From assembly GCA_019186845.1 (NCBI GenBank), contig JABARW010000005.1, positions 1-41,821 on the forward strand: a stretch of DNA of 41,821 nucleotides, in the 5' to 3' direction. The notes under the pieces are model-generated. The model saw only the letters and a list, made by a program, of their open reading frames with translations. It did not search any database and was not told where the DNA came from. The position numbers and the translations under genes are program-made. This document shows, in pieces, positions 7,004 through 15,852 of the stretch; the stretch's first letter is position 1; each line of letters begins with the position of its first letter. The stretch is from Planctomycetota bacterium. Lineage in GTDB: Bacteria > Planctomycetota > UBA8742 > UBA2392.

Positions 7004-9325
7004 GTGACTGACACGCCGGAAAACTCCCACGGATTCTCCGAGGCGCTGCGCCGGCGGCTCTTGGCCCTGACGCAGGAAGCCGTCAGCAGCGAGGACCTCG
7101 CCGCCCAGCTCGGAATTTCCGACCTCGCGGCCTTCGAGCGCTGGCTCGAAGAGCTGGCGCGCCAGGGATTCCTCCAGCGCGTCAAGCGCAAGCGCTACAA
7201 ACACCCCGGCGGCAAAGTCACTGCCGGTGTGTTCAGGCGCGGCAAGCACAGCGCCTACGTGATTCCCGACGATACGGGTCTGGGCAACATCTCCGTCGCT
7301 CCCGGGGCCGAGGAGGGCGCGCAGGACGGCGACCGCGTGCTGGTGGCCTACCGGCGTGAGAAGCCGGGGCGCAAGGATGGCGCCAAGGGAGGTCTCCACG
7401 GCAAGGTCCTCAATATCATTCAGGCGCGCGAGAGCGAAGTCGTGGGCGCCTATGAAGTCACGCGCAGCGGCCGCGGCCGCGTGCACCTCGAGAGCTGGAA
7501 CCTGCCCAGCTATGCCTGGCTGCCGGATTCCGAGACGCGCCATCTTCGCCCGGGGGCCATTGTGCGGGTCAGGCTCTCGCGCAAGCCCGGCCCGATGGGG
7601 CACACCCGCGCCGAACTGATCGGCACGCTGGGCAACCTGCGCAACCCGCTCGAAGACCTGGACAACCTCTGCGCGCTGTTCGGCTTTGCCGGGGAGTTCT
7701 GGCCCGAGACGCTGGAAGAGTGCGAGACGCTGCCCGACGACCCCAACGAATCGGAGTTCGCCCATCGCGTGGACCTGCGCGATCTGCCCGTGATCACCAT
7801 CGATCCCAGGGACGCCCAGGACCATGACGACGCCATTTCACTGGAAGTGCTCGACGGCAACCTGTTGCGCCTGGGCGTGCATATTGCCGATGTCGCCCAC
7901 TACGTGACGCCGGGCAGCGCCCTGGACCGCGAGGCCCAGCACCGGGCCACCAGCGTTTACCTGCCGGGCAAGACCATTCCCATGCTGCCCAAGAAGCTGA
8001 GTGCCGGCCTGTGCTCGCTGCACGAGCGCGCCACGCGCCTGGCCATGAGCTGCTTCATGGTCTATGACGCGCAGGGCAACCTGCTGCGCCGCGAGGTGGT
8101 GCAGAGCGTGATTCGCGTGAGGCGCTTTCTGACCTACGAGGAAGTGCTCCCCGTGCTGGCGCAGGGCGCGAGCACCGGCGACGCCGTGGTGGACTGGCTG
8201 CTCGTCGAGGGCCGCAACCTGGCCGACAAGCTGCTGCAGCGCAGGCTGGAAAACGGCGCGTTGATCCTGAATATCCAGCGGCCCCATGTCATCGTGGGCC
8301 CCACGGGCCTGGCCGAGAGCATCGAGCCCGAGTCCCATGACATCGCCCACAACCTGATCGAAGAGTTCATGCTGGCCGCCAACCAGGCCGTCGCGGCCTT
8401 CCTGCTCGAACGCGGCCTGCCCTACATCGGGCGCGTGCATCCGGCCCCAGAAGAAGAGGCCAAGGAGGCCTTCTGGGAGCTCTGCGACGAGCTGCGCGTG
8501 ATGAAGCCCGATTTTGACAAGCCGGGCGAGGTACAGCGCATGCTGGACTCCATCGGCGACCGCCCCGGTGCCGACGCCATCAACCTGGCGCTGTTGCGCA
8601 GCATGAAGCGCGCCGTTTACGCCCCCGAACCCGCGCTGCACTACGCGCTGCACGTGACCCAGTACGTCCACTTCACGTCGCCCATCCGCCGCTACCCCGA
8701 CACCGTGACCCACCAGGTGCTCACCGCCTACCTCAGGACCGGGGCGAAGCTGCGCCAGGAAGTCCGCGCCCTGGGCCTGCCCTGGTCCGACGGCACGAGC
8801 ACGCCCGCCGTCAAGCCGCACCCCAAAGATGGTCGCGACATGCCGCGCGCCGACGCCTGGGAGATGATGATGCCGGGGATTGCCTGGCACTGCACGGAGC
8901 GCAGCATTCAGGCGGATCGGGGCGAGATGGCCGCCAACCAGATCAAGATCCTGCGGACGCTGCTGGATGACATCGGCCGGGAGTTCGAGGGCACGGTCAT
9001 TCACGTGGGGGCACGCAGCGTCAGCGTACGCCTCGACGAGGTATTGGCGGAGGGCGTCATAGACTACCGCGAGCTGTCCGACGGCTGGACGGATACTCAC
9101 AAGTTCTGGGTGATCTACGAAACGCGCGAGGGTACCCAGCGGCTGATGATGGGCGACCGCGTCGAGGTCATGATCGACTCCATTGACCTGGCCAGCCGCG
9201 AGATGAGGCTGATTCCCCTGGGCGAGCGAGAGAAGGACGCACACTTTGATCCCCGGCGCCGGCGTCACGTTCCGCAGGGCAGGCCCCAGCGCAGGCCCAG
9301 AAAGCAGGGCCGGCGTCGCCGCTGA
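7004..9325 (+). CDS. rnr: Ribonuclease R (RNB-family 3'-5' exoribonuclease)
   Basis: Degrades structured RNA processively from the 3' end; in other bacteria it acts in rRNA and mRNA turnover and with tmRNA/SmpB, whose gene is also in this window. 773 residues. An N-terminal winged-helix region (about 15-65) is followed by cold-shock domains, the RNB catalytic domain with DPRDAQDHDDA at 267-277 supplying the metal-binding Asp residues, and SPIRRYPD further on. A C-terminal S1 domain begins near EGTVIHVGARSVSV, and the tail is Arg/Lys-rich (RRRRH, QRRPRKQGRRRR), as is common in RNase R. The start is GTG at 7004, supported by the leaderless-type -10 just upstream and the natural N-terminus. It is followed 73 nt later by a secreted protein gene with its own promoter. 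Confidence 0.95.
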   Translation: MTDTPENSHGFSEALRRRLLALTQEAVSSEDLAAQLGISDLAAFERWLEELARQGFLQRVKRKRYKHPGGKVTAGVFRRGKHSAYVIPDDTGLGNISVAPGAEEGAQDGDRVLVAYRREKPGRKDGAKGGLHGKVLNIIQARESEVVGAYEVTRSGRGRVHLESWNLPSYAWLPDSETRHLRPGAIVRVRLSRKPGPMGHTRAELIGTLGNLRNPLEDLDNLCALFGFAGEFWPETLEECETLPDDPNESEFAHRVDLRDLPVITIDPRDAQDHDDAISLEVLDGNLLRLGVHIADVAHYVTPGSALDREAQHRATSVYLPGKTIPMLPKKLSAGLCSLHERATRLAMSCFMVYDAQGNLLRREVVQSVIRVRRFLTYEEVLPVLAQGASTGDAVVDWLLVEGRNLADKLLQRRLENGALILNIQRPHVIVGPTGLAESIEPESHDIAHNLIEEFMLAANQAVAAFLLERGLPYIGRVHPAPEEEAKEAFWELCDELRVMKPDFDKPGEVQRMLDSIGDRPGADAINLALLRSMKRAVYAPEPALHYALHVTQYVHFTSPIRRYPDTVTHQVLTAYLRTGAKLRQEVRALGLPWSDGTSTPAVKPHPKDGRDMPRADAWEMMMPGIAWHCTERSIQADRGEMAANQIKILRTLLDDIGREFEGTVIHVGARSVSVRLDEVLAEGVIDYRELSDGWTDTHKFWVIYETREGTQRLMMGDRVEVMIDSIDLASREMRLIPLGEREKDAHFDPRRRRHVPQGRPQRRPRKQGRRRR

Positions 9326-9364
9326 TTTCGCGATTCCGCTCATCCATTGCGGCTTTGGTTGCGT

Positions 9365-9390
9365 TATATTTGAGGGCAGGGCAGGGAGGA
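9365..9390 (+). promoter_or_regulatory. -10 hexamer and Shine-Dalgarno of the toroid-protein gene
   Basis: TATATT (9365-9370) is a good -10. GGGAGGA (9384-9390) lies 8 nt before the GTG at 9399 and decides the start against the upstream in-frame ATG at 9246, which lies inside rnr. No convincing -35 is seen. Confidence 0.5.
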
Positions 9391-9398
9391 CTGGCACC

Positions 9399-10589
9399 GT
9401 GATTCCACGCATTCTCGCTGCAATGGCGATGTCCGCGCTGTGCTTTGGCGCCGCCGTCGCCCAGGACAAGCCCGAAGACAAGGGCGAAGGCAAGTCCGAT
9501 CCCTCCGAGGCCCCTGCCCTGAGGGTGCTCAACAAGAAGCACATCACGCCGGAGCTGCGCACCGCCGTCGATGGCGGGCTCAAGCGCCTGGCCGCGCTGC
9601 AGGACGCCAACACCGGCGCCTTCACGCAGGGGGGCCACGGCGTGGCCATTGCCATTACCTCGCTTTCCGGCCTCGCCCTCATGGCCAGCGGCAGCACGCC
9701 GGACAAGGGCCCCTACTCCGCGCACATCCAGCGCGCCATCAACTATCTGCTGAGCTGCCAGGACCCCAACACCGGCTACATCACCGGACCCCAGGATGGC
9801 TCACGCATCCACGGCCACGGCTATGCCACGCTGTTTCTGGCCCAGGCCTACGGCATGCAGCCGGGCAACAAGAACCTCCAGAAGGCGCTGACCAAGGCCG
9901 TTGAAATCATCCAGAAGGGTCAGACCAGCTTTTCCAAGGAGTGGGGGGGGTGGGGCTACGTGCCGGACGACCTCACCTGGGACGAAGGCAGCACCACCGT
10001 GTGCTGCCTCCAGGCCCTGCGCGCGGCCTCGGACGCCGGCATCATCGTCAAGAAAGAGGTGATGCAGAAGGCCATTGCCTATCTCTACCACAGTGCCGAT
10101 GCCCGGCCCTTCGTGGTCGATGGCGTGGAGAAAAAGGGCTACACGTTCAAGTACTCCCTCTCGAGTCCCTGGAACCCCGACAGCTACGCGCTGTGCGCCG
10201 CGGCCATCTGCTGCCTCAACGCCATCGGCATCTATGCCGAGGGCGCCACCTGGAAGGCCCAGGACGTGGGCAAGGTCTACAAGGGCGGCCTGGACTGGCT
10301 GCGCTACAAGCTCGATGACTTTCACGCCCGCAAGCGGCAGGGCCAGGGCGCCCTGGACGTGGGGCACTTCCATTATGCGCACTTCTACGCGGCGCAGGCC
10401 ATGTGGATGGCCCCCGACGAAATCTACTTTGACGAGTATTTCCCGAAGATCCGCGAAGTGCTCCTTGAGGAGCAGGATCCCACCAACAAGGGCTGGACCA
10501 ACGGCAGCTACGGTGAGGCCTACTCCACGGCCTACTCGCTGCTGATTCTGCAGGTACCCTACCAGATGCTGCCGCTCTACTCCAAGTAG
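9399..10589 (+). CDS. Secreted prenyltransferase/squalene-cyclase-fold (alpha/alpha toroid) protein
   Basis: 396 residues. A signal peptide (MIPRILAAMAMSALCFGAAVA, split as Met1-Ala21) ends in AVA before Gln, so export is likely. The mature part contains repeats of the prenyltransferase and squalene oxidase type, such as GLKRLAALQDANTGAF, AINYLLSCQDPNTGYI and EGSTTVCCLQALRAA, each pairing a helix with a QDxxxG-like turn. These repeats build alpha/alpha barrels in terpene cyclases, prenyltransferases and complement-like proteins. The DXDD motif of squalene-hopene cyclase is not seen and the protein is shorter than cyclases, so cyclase activity is unlikely; a periplasmic binding or scaffolding role is possible (inference). 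Such secreted proteins are frequent in planctomycete annotations. Confidence 0.8.
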   Translation: MIPRILAAMAMSALCFGAAVAQDKPEDKGEGKSDPSEAPALRVLNKKHITPELRTAVDGGLKRLAALQDANTGAFTQGGHGVAIAITSLSGLALMASGSTPDKGPYSAHIQRAINYLLSCQDPNTGYITGPQDGSRIHGHGYATLFLAQAYGMQPGNKNLQKALTKAVEIIQKGQTSFSKEWGGWGYVPDDLTWDEGSTTVCCLQALRAASDAGIIVKKEVMQKAIAYLYHSADARPFVVDGVEKKGYTFKYSLSSPWNPDSYALCAAAICCLNAIGIYAEGATWKAQDVGKVYKGGLDWLRYKLDDFHARKRQGQGALDVGHFHYAHFYAAQAMWMAPDEIYFDEYFPKIREVLLEEQDPTNKGWTNGSYGEAYSTAYSLLILQVPYQMLPLYSK

Positions 10590-10648
10590 GCGCCCTCTGG
10601 CCGAGCGCACAGCGGCGGCGCAGCGAACGCAGCCCTGCTGCTGATGGG

Positions 10649-11800
10649 CTAGCGTTTGCCGCTCTTGAGCCCCGCCTGTCGCTGACGGTCCACGTTGGCC
10701 GGCGTCCAGAGTTCCACCACCAGCTTTGCGCGTTTGCCGTCCCAGGTTCCGCGGGCGAGGTCCACCTGTCGCGCGCGTCCCTTGTCATCAGGTTCACGCT
10801 TCACGACAGTGACGGCGGGGGTGGCCTTGGGATAGCGCGTCTTGAGCTGGTAGTAGAGGCCGTACACGACCTGCCGCTTGATGTGGTCGTAGTCCCTCAG
10901 CCACTGGGCCTCGTTGACCGTAATGGTCACCGTCACGAGGTCCACGGCGCGCTGGAACTCGACGGCGTCACCGCCGCGCGCGTAGGCGGCCTCGGCGCGG
11001 GCGTCGGCGCGCAATTCCACGCGGGCCGCGACGGGCAGGTTCTGGTTGGCCTCGCGCATCCAGTAAAGCAGGTCCGCTGCGGCTTCGCAGGCGTCCATGT
11101 TGCTGCCCACGGTGCGGTCAAATCCCGCGCGCTCTGAGGCGCGTTTTTCGGCTTCGGCCTTCTGTTGGGCGGCCTTCTGTTCGGCGGCCTCGGTGCCGTC
11201 GCGGTAGCGGTCGACGCGCCGGGTCAGAGCGGCTGCCTGCTCGCGCAGGGCGCTGTTCTGGGGTTCCAGCGCGGCGGCTTCGCGGGCCAGGTTCTTGGCT
11301 TCGGCGTATTCGCCGGCATACATGCGGTACTCGGCGGCCAGCAACATGAGCTGGGGGTCGCGCCCCTGCGGCACGAGCAGCAGGTAGTGGTCCAGGGTCT
11401 TGAGTGCTTCGGCCAGCTTACCCTGGTTGTAAAGGGCTCGGGCCAGACCGGCCCGCGCCCTGGCGTGGCGCGGGTTCTCGCGCACGAGTTCGCGGAAGTC
11501 GCGCTCGGCCTCCAGGTCCATGCGCATGTCCAGGCGGCGCTGTGCCGCCTCGATCCGTTCATCGAGGCTGTCGGCTTTCTCAATGCGCTCGATGCGTGAA
11601 CGCTTCAGTGAAATGACGGCGCTGCCCCCGCCCTCGACGGCCACCTCGAGTTTCACCCAATCGTCAGACTGCTCGACGATGCGGCCCGTGAGTTTGCTGC
11701 CGCCCTTGAGGTAAATGGTTTCAGCCCTTACGGCAACGCCGTCCAGGGCCAGCAGGCTGGCAACCAGGGCAAAGGCCAGGGCGGCAAGAAAGCGACTCAT
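10649..11800 (-). CDS. Secreted TPR-containing protein of unknown function
   Basis: 383 residues. The N-terminal signal peptide ends at about VAVRAET. A small beta-rich module follows (ETIYLKGGSKLTGRIVEQ, then ISLKRSRIERIE). About residues 80-185 are TPR helices (ARAGLARALYNQGKLAEAL and neighbours), then an Ala/Glu/Lys-rich coiled stretch and a mixed C-terminal domain without a recognised family. It is probably periplasmic or envelope-attached. The start at 11800 is preferred to the in-frame ATG at 11818 because a perfect TATAAT ends 6 nt upstream of it and because 11800 starts the signal peptide directly. The -10 sits in the 20-nt gap behind the HD-GYP gene, so this gene can be transcribed separately from it. 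Confidence 0.75.
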   Translation of the reverse strand: MSRFLAALAFALVASLLALDGVAVRAETIYLKGGSKLTGRIVEQSDDWVKLEVAVEGGGSAVISLKRSRIERIEKADSLDERIEAAQRRLDMRMDLEAERDFRELVRENPRHARARAGLARALYNQGKLAEALKTLDHYLLLVPQGRDPQLMLLAAEYRMYAGEYAEAKNLAREAAALEPQNSALREQAAALTRRVDRYRDGTEAAEQKAAQQKAEAEKRASERAGFDRTVGSNMDACEAAADLLYWMREANQNLPVAARVELRADARAEAAYARGGDAVEFQRAVDLVTVTITVNEAQWLRDYDHIKRQVVYGLYYQLKTRYPKATPAVTVVKREPDDKGRARQVDLARGTWDGKRAKLVVELWTPANVDRQRQAGLKSGKR

Positions 11801-11806
11801 GCCGCA

Positions 11807-11812
11807 ATTATA
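11807..11812 (-). promoter_or_regulatory. Perfect TATAAT -10, leaderless type
   Basis: TATAAT on the minus strand, 6 nt upstream of the ATG at 11800 and directly behind the stop codon of the upstream HD-GYP gene. The -35 region is weak. Confidence 0.55.
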
Positions 11813-11820
11813 GTGCAAGA

Positions 11821-12972
11821 TCAGCCTTGCGCCACGGCGCGGGACTCCACAGCAGGTTCGGGGTCCTTCAGCCGCTCGCGGATGTCCACGACGCGATCGA
11901 GGCCGCGCATGAAGGCAGCCACGACAGACGGGTCAAAGTGCCGGCCATCGCCCTCGCGGATGATTTCAAGGCTCTTTTCAATCGTGAAGGCCGGCTTGTA
12001 GCAGCGCCGCGTGGTCAGGGCGTCAAAGACGTCTGCCAGGGCAACGATGCGCCCCTCCATGGGGATTTGCTCACCTTGAAGGCCGCGGGGGTAGCCCGTG
12101 CCGTCGAACTTCTCGTGGTGACACAGGGCGATCTGTTCGGCGCACCTCAGCAGCGGCGAGGTCGAGTTCGCCAGGATACGCGCGCCAATGCCCGGATGGC
12201 GCTGCATGACCTTGAATTCCTCGGGCGTCAGCTTCGCGGGCTTGAGCAGGATGCTGTCCGGCACACCAATCTTGCCGATGTCATGCATGGGGGCAGCCGC
12301 CTCGATGCGCTCGATCAAGTCCTGGGCCATGCCCATCTCTTCAGCGACGACGCGGCTGTAACCGGCCATGCGATGGAGGTGGGCGGCGGTGTCATCGTCG
12401 CGGTATTCGCAGGCCACCGCGAGTTTGATGACGGTTTCTCCCTGGGCCTCGCGCAGTTCCCGTTCCGCCGAAGACAGCTCATGGAGCGCCCGCTGCAGGT
12501 CCCGGGTTCTCTCGGCCACACGCGCTTCAAGCTCCGAGGCATAGCCGGAAATGATGGCCTGGGCCTGCCGCACACGCGCCAGGTTGCGCACGCGCAGCTT
12601 CACCTCGGCGAGGTCAAAGGGCTTCATGACGTAGTCGTCGACGCCGAAGTCCAGGGCCTTGATCTTGAAGTCGCGGTCGGCGTTGGCCGTAACCATGATG
12701 ATGGGGATTTCTCGCAGTCGCGGGTGCGCGCGCAGCTTCTGGCAGAGCTCAAAGCCGTCCATGCGGGGCATGGCGACGTCTGTCAGCACGACGTCGGGCA
12801 ACTCGGGCGACTCTTCAAGCAGCTCCAGCGCGGCCTGGCCGTCCACGGCCTTGAGCGTGTCGAAACTTGGAGCCAGCCCGCCCGTCAGCACGGCGCGGAT
12901 GGCGCGGTCGTCCTCGACGACAAGAACCTTTAGGCGGCGGGTGAAGCACTGCGTGTCGATCTGCAATCCCAT
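11821..12972 (-). CDS. Response regulator with HD-GYP domain (predicted c-di-GMP phosphodiesterase)
   Basis: 383 residues. The receiver domain (about 14-130) has the acidic pair at 21-22, phospho-acceptor Asp65 in LTDVAMPRMDG and Lys117 in VMKPFD. A coiled-coil linker (about 135-180) leads into an HD-GYP domain with HDIGKIGVPD at 230-239 and HHEKFDGTGYPRGL at 285-298, including the GYP triad. The family hydrolyses cyclic di-GMP in response to phosphorylation (RpfG type). All key residues are present, so activity is expected. The ATG at 12972 follows TATAAA by 7 nt with no Shine-Dalgarno. It is divergent from the hybrid histidine kinase, with 53 bp between the coding ends, which suggests a shared pathway. 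Confidence 0.93.
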   Translation of the reverse strand: MGLQIDTQCFTRRLKVLVVEDDRAIRAVLTGGLAPSFDTLKAVDGQAALELLEESPELPDVVLTDVAMPRMDGFELCQKLRAHPRLREIPIIMVTANADRDFKIKALDFGVDDYVMKPFDLAEVKLRVRNLARVRQAQAIISGYASELEARVAERTRDLQRALHELSSAERELREAQGETVIKLAVACEYRDDDTAAHLHRMAGYSRVVAEEMGMAQDLIERIEAAAPMHDIGKIGVPDSILLKPAKLTPEEFKVMQRHPGIGARILANSTSPLLRCAEQIALCHHEKFDGTGYPRGLQGEQIPMEGRIVALADVFDALTTRRCYKPAFTIEKSLEIIREGDGRHFDPSVVAAFMRGLDRVVDIRERLKDPEPAVESRAVAQG

Positions 12973-12979
12973 GAGTTCA

Positions 12980-13009
12980 TTTATACTTTTTATGTATTCG
13001 GTGTATACA
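12980..13009. promoter_or_regulatory. AT-rich divergent promoter region between HD-GYP and hybrid kinase genes
   Basis: The minus strand has TATAAA (12985-12980), 7 nt from the HD-GYP ATG; the plus strand has TATACA (13004-13009), 16 nt before ATG 13026. The 53-bp intergenic spacer is conspicuously AT-rich compared with its surroundings. The two promoters must compete or share regulation. Confidence 0.5.
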
Positions 13010-13025
13010 TGTTTTTGCGATTTTT

Positions 13026-15809
13026 ATGGTTGCGCTCCCAATGGCGTTTTGGGAAACTTCTCACAGATATCACCTTTCTCCCCAATCGCTTGGTCCTTAC
13101 CGCATGGATGTCTCTCCGTCAGCTGAAGGACAGCGCCTCGTCTTCAGCGAGTTCGACCAGTCGCAACTGGGTCGTTCCATGCTGGAGCAGAGCGACGTGC
13201 TGGTTTTCATCCTAGACCAGGACGGCTCCATTGCCTCTGCCAATTCCGTCGTGCAACAGCGCCTGGGATACGAGCCCAAAGACCTGGCCGGCCTCGACTT
13301 CTTTGCCGCGCTTTCCGTGGGGGTCGAGTCGGCGAGGCTGGCGCGGCTGGTGAAGGCACAGCCGCCCTTGTTGCCGGCGCACGCGCGCGTCGAGTTGAGG
13401 GGGCTCAACGGTGTGGTGCAGTCATTCTTCTGTACGGCGAGTTTCAGCCCCGAAGGCCAAGGGCGCGAAGTGGTGCTCATGGCCAGGCCCGCGGGCCAGA
13501 TTTCGTCACGCGCCCTGGTGACCGAGGATTCAGCTGCATTGGCGCTGTTCCAGAACGCGCCTCACGCCATCTTTCTGCATGAACCGGCCCTGGGCCGCGT
13601 GCTTCAGGCCAACACGCTGGCGCTGAATCTTGCCTGCTGCGAGCTGCAGGACCTTCTGGGGCGCGACATGCAGGAGTTGCTTCCCTTTCTTTCTCCGTTG
13701 AGCCTTGAGACGGCGCCCGCGGGCCACGGCATCGACACTTCCCTGAGGGCGCGCAGCGGCCGCCTGACACCGGTGTCGGTCACTGCCTCGCGCGTCGAGC
13801 TGGGCGGACGCGTGTGCTTCCTGTTGTTCGTGCGCGACCTCAGCGTGGAGCGGCGGGCGGAAACAGAGCGCATGGCCAGCGAGGCGCGCTTCAAGATGGC
13901 GCTGGACCGCCTGATTGACGGTTTCTGCCTGCTCGCGCCCAGGCGCGACGCCTTGGGCGGAATTGAGGATTTCCGCTTCACGTACGCTAACCCCGCCGCG
14001 CGCGAAGCCCTGCTGATTCCCGCCGGCGAAACCGACCGCGCCAGCCTTTCGGGGGTGTTCGCGGCCTCGACGGCCGCGAGCCTGCGCGACGTGTTTGCCA
14101 CCGTGATGCGCAGCGGGCGCGACGTGAACTTTGACCGCATCCGGCTCGATCAGCCGGCGCGGGCCGCGGTGTTCGCCCTGCACGTCTGCAAGCACGGCGA
14201 GGGCGTAGCCATTTCCCTGCGCGACGAAACCGAGCGGGCCGGTTATGAGCAGGCTCTGGCCGGCAAGGAGCGCAGCCTTTCCGCCCTGCTGGCCCACCTG
14301 CCCGTGGGCGTGTTTTATGTAGACCTGGGTGCGCCACAGTCGCCCATCCTGAATCAGAGCGCCATGGACCTGCTGGGCGCGGGGCCCGAAACCCTGGACT
14401 ACCGGACCTGCGGCCGCGGCCTGCTGGCGGACCTGGCCGGCAACCCGTTGCCCGATGAGCAACTGCCCTTCAACCACCTGCTCCAGCGCCAGAGCGCCTA
14501 CCGCAACGACGGCCTGCAGCTCATCAGGCCGGGCCACAGCCCCGTGCGCCTGGACATCTCCGTCAGCCCCGTGCGCGACGAATCCGGGCGCATTGCGGCC
14601 ATGGTCGCTGTGTTCAACGACATCACGCGGCGCGTCGCCCTGGAGGCCCAGCTTTCGCAAAGCCAGCGCATGCAGGCCCTGGGCACCCTCGCGGGCGGCA
14701 TTGCCCACGACTTCAATAACGTGGCCCAGGCCATTTCCGGAAGCCTGGAACTCGCCAAGCGTTCGCTCGACAGCAGCCACAGCGCCTACGGCAACATCTG
14801 CGCGGCGCAGAAGGCCGCCAGCCGCGTCACTTCGCTGACCGTCCAGCTTCTCAGCGCTTCCAAGCAGAGGCTGGAGGCAGCCCAGACGGCCGATGCGGCA
14901 CCCCTGATCGACGAGACGGCCGTGCTGCTCCGGGGCACCATCGACAAGCGCATTTGCGTGGAAGTGGACGTGGCCCGCGACTGCTGGCCGGCGGTGCTGG
15001 AACCGGGGCGCCTGCAGCAGAGCCTGCTGAACCTGGCGCTCAACGCGCGTGACGCCATTGAGGGCAACGGCGTCATTACCATCAAGGCCCGCAACATCAC
15101 GTTCACGCGCGACTGCGCCGAGCTGCACCATGAGTGCGGTCCGGGCGACTATGTGGCCATTTCCGTGTCCGACACCGGCGTGGGCATGCCGCCGGAGATC
15201 ATGGCGCGCATCTTCGAGCCCTTCTTCTCGACCAAGCCGGTGGGCAAGGGAACGGGGCTGGGGCTCTCCGTCGTTTACGCCAATATGCGGCAGGTCGGCG
15301 GCTGGGTGGGGGTGACCAGCGGCAGGCAGGGAACGACGTTCACGCTCTACTTCCGGCGCGGGCAGGGCAGCGTGCAGCGCGTGGAACGCGAGGAGGGCTC
15401 CCCCGACCTGCCCGGCACCGTTGGCGGTAACGAGCACGTCCTGATCGTGGACGACGAGCCCGAGATTCTCGAAATCGCCGGCGAATTTCTCACGGACTCC
15501 GGCTATCGGGTGGAGACCGCACAGGACGGCGTTGAGGCCCTTGAGCGTCTGCGCCGGCAGCCGGACGTTGACCTCGTGCTGCTGGACTTGACCATGCCGC
15601 GCATGAACGGTGCCGACACCATCAAGGCCATCCGCGAGGAATGCCTGGCGCCCTGCGTGGTGGCCATGAGCGGTTTTGCCGGCGGGCTGGATATGGACGA
15701 CCTCATCAAGCTGGGGGCTGACGCCTTCCTGCCCAAGCCCTATTCACTGTCCCAACTGACTCGCGTGGTGCGCGAGCAACTGGACCTGCATCCCCGCCGC
15801 CAGGCCTGA
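13026..15809 (+). CDS. PAS-containing hybrid sensor histidine kinase
   Basis: Up to 927 residues with no membrane segment, so probably a cytoplasmic sensor. Several PAS-type segments precede the kinase: about 45-130, 180-280, 285-400 and 415-535 (the last with RNDGLQLIRPGH and FNDITRR). The HisKA motif is GGIAHDFNN with phospho-acceptor His561, followed by an HATPase with NLALNARDAI (N box), DTGVGMP, FEPFFSTK and GTGLGLSVV. A C-terminal receiver has VLIVDDEP, Asp854 in LLDLTMPRMNG and LPKPYS. The ATG at 13026 is the first after the TATACA hexamer, but ATG 13104, which also precedes all domains, is an equally possible start. It is divergent from the HD-GYP response regulator, a likely partner. 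The ligand cannot be predicted. Confidence 0.92.
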   Translation: MVALPMAFWETSHRYHLSPQSLGPYRMDVSPSAEGQRLVFSEFDQSQLGRSMLEQSDVLVFILDQDGSIASANSVVQQRLGYEPKDLAGLDFFAALSVGVESARLARLVKAQPPLLPAHARVELRGLNGVVQSFFCTASFSPEGQGREVVLMARPAGQISSRALVTEDSAALALFQNAPHAIFLHEPALGRVLQANTLALNLACCELQDLLGRDMQELLPFLSPLSLETAPAGHGIDTSLRARSGRLTPVSVTASRVELGGRVCFLLFVRDLSVERRAETERMASEARFKMALDRLIDGFCLLAPRRDALGGIEDFRFTYANPAAREALLIPAGETDRASLSGVFAASTAASLRDVFATVMRSGRDVNFDRIRLDQPARAAVFALHVCKHGEGVAISLRDETERAGYEQALAGKERSLSALLAHLPVGVFYVDLGAPQSPILNQSAMDLLGAGPETLDYRTCGRGLLADLAGNPLPDEQLPFNHLLQRQSAYRNDGLQLIRPGHSPVRLDISVSPVRDESGRIAAMVAVFNDITRRVALEAQLSQSQRMQALGTLAGGIAHDFNNVAQAISGSLELAKRSLDSSHSAYGNICAAQKAASRVTSLTVQLLSASKQRLEAAQTADAAPLIDETAVLLRGTIDKRICVEVDVARDCWPAVLEPGRLQQSLLNLALNARDAIEGNGVITIKARNITFTRDCAELHHECGPGDYVAISVSDTGVGMPPEIMARIFEPFFSTKPVGKGTGLGLSVVYANMRQVGGWVGVTSGRQGTTFTLYFRRGQGSVQRVEREEGSPDLPGTVGGNEHVLIVDDEPEILEIAGEFLTDSGYRVETAQDGVEALERLRRQPDVDLVLLDLTMPRMNGADTIKAIREECLAPCVVAMSGFAGGLDMDDLIKLGADAFLPKPYSLSQLTRVVREQLDLHPRRQA

Positions 15810-15839
15810 GCGCCTACTGGCAGGCCCCTGCCGCGCTGC

Positions 15840-15846
15840 TATGAAT
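15840..15846 (+). promoter_or_regulatory. -10-like element upstream of smpB
   Basis: TATGAAT, with 6 nt to the ATG at 15853, repeats the leaderless arrangement seen at other genes here. It also overlaps an in-frame ATG at 15841, which argues for 15853 as the real start. Confidence 0.4.
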
Positions 15847-15852
15847 GGCGCC

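Noticed and set aside
9246..9398. Longer start for the toroid-fold protein
   Set aside because: The ATG at 9246 lies within rnr and before the signal peptide; GTG 9399 has a good Shine-Dalgarno and a clean signal peptide.
7838..9706. 622-codon open frame opposite rnr
   Set aside because: Antisense shadow of RNase R; no motif or ribosome-binding site supports it.
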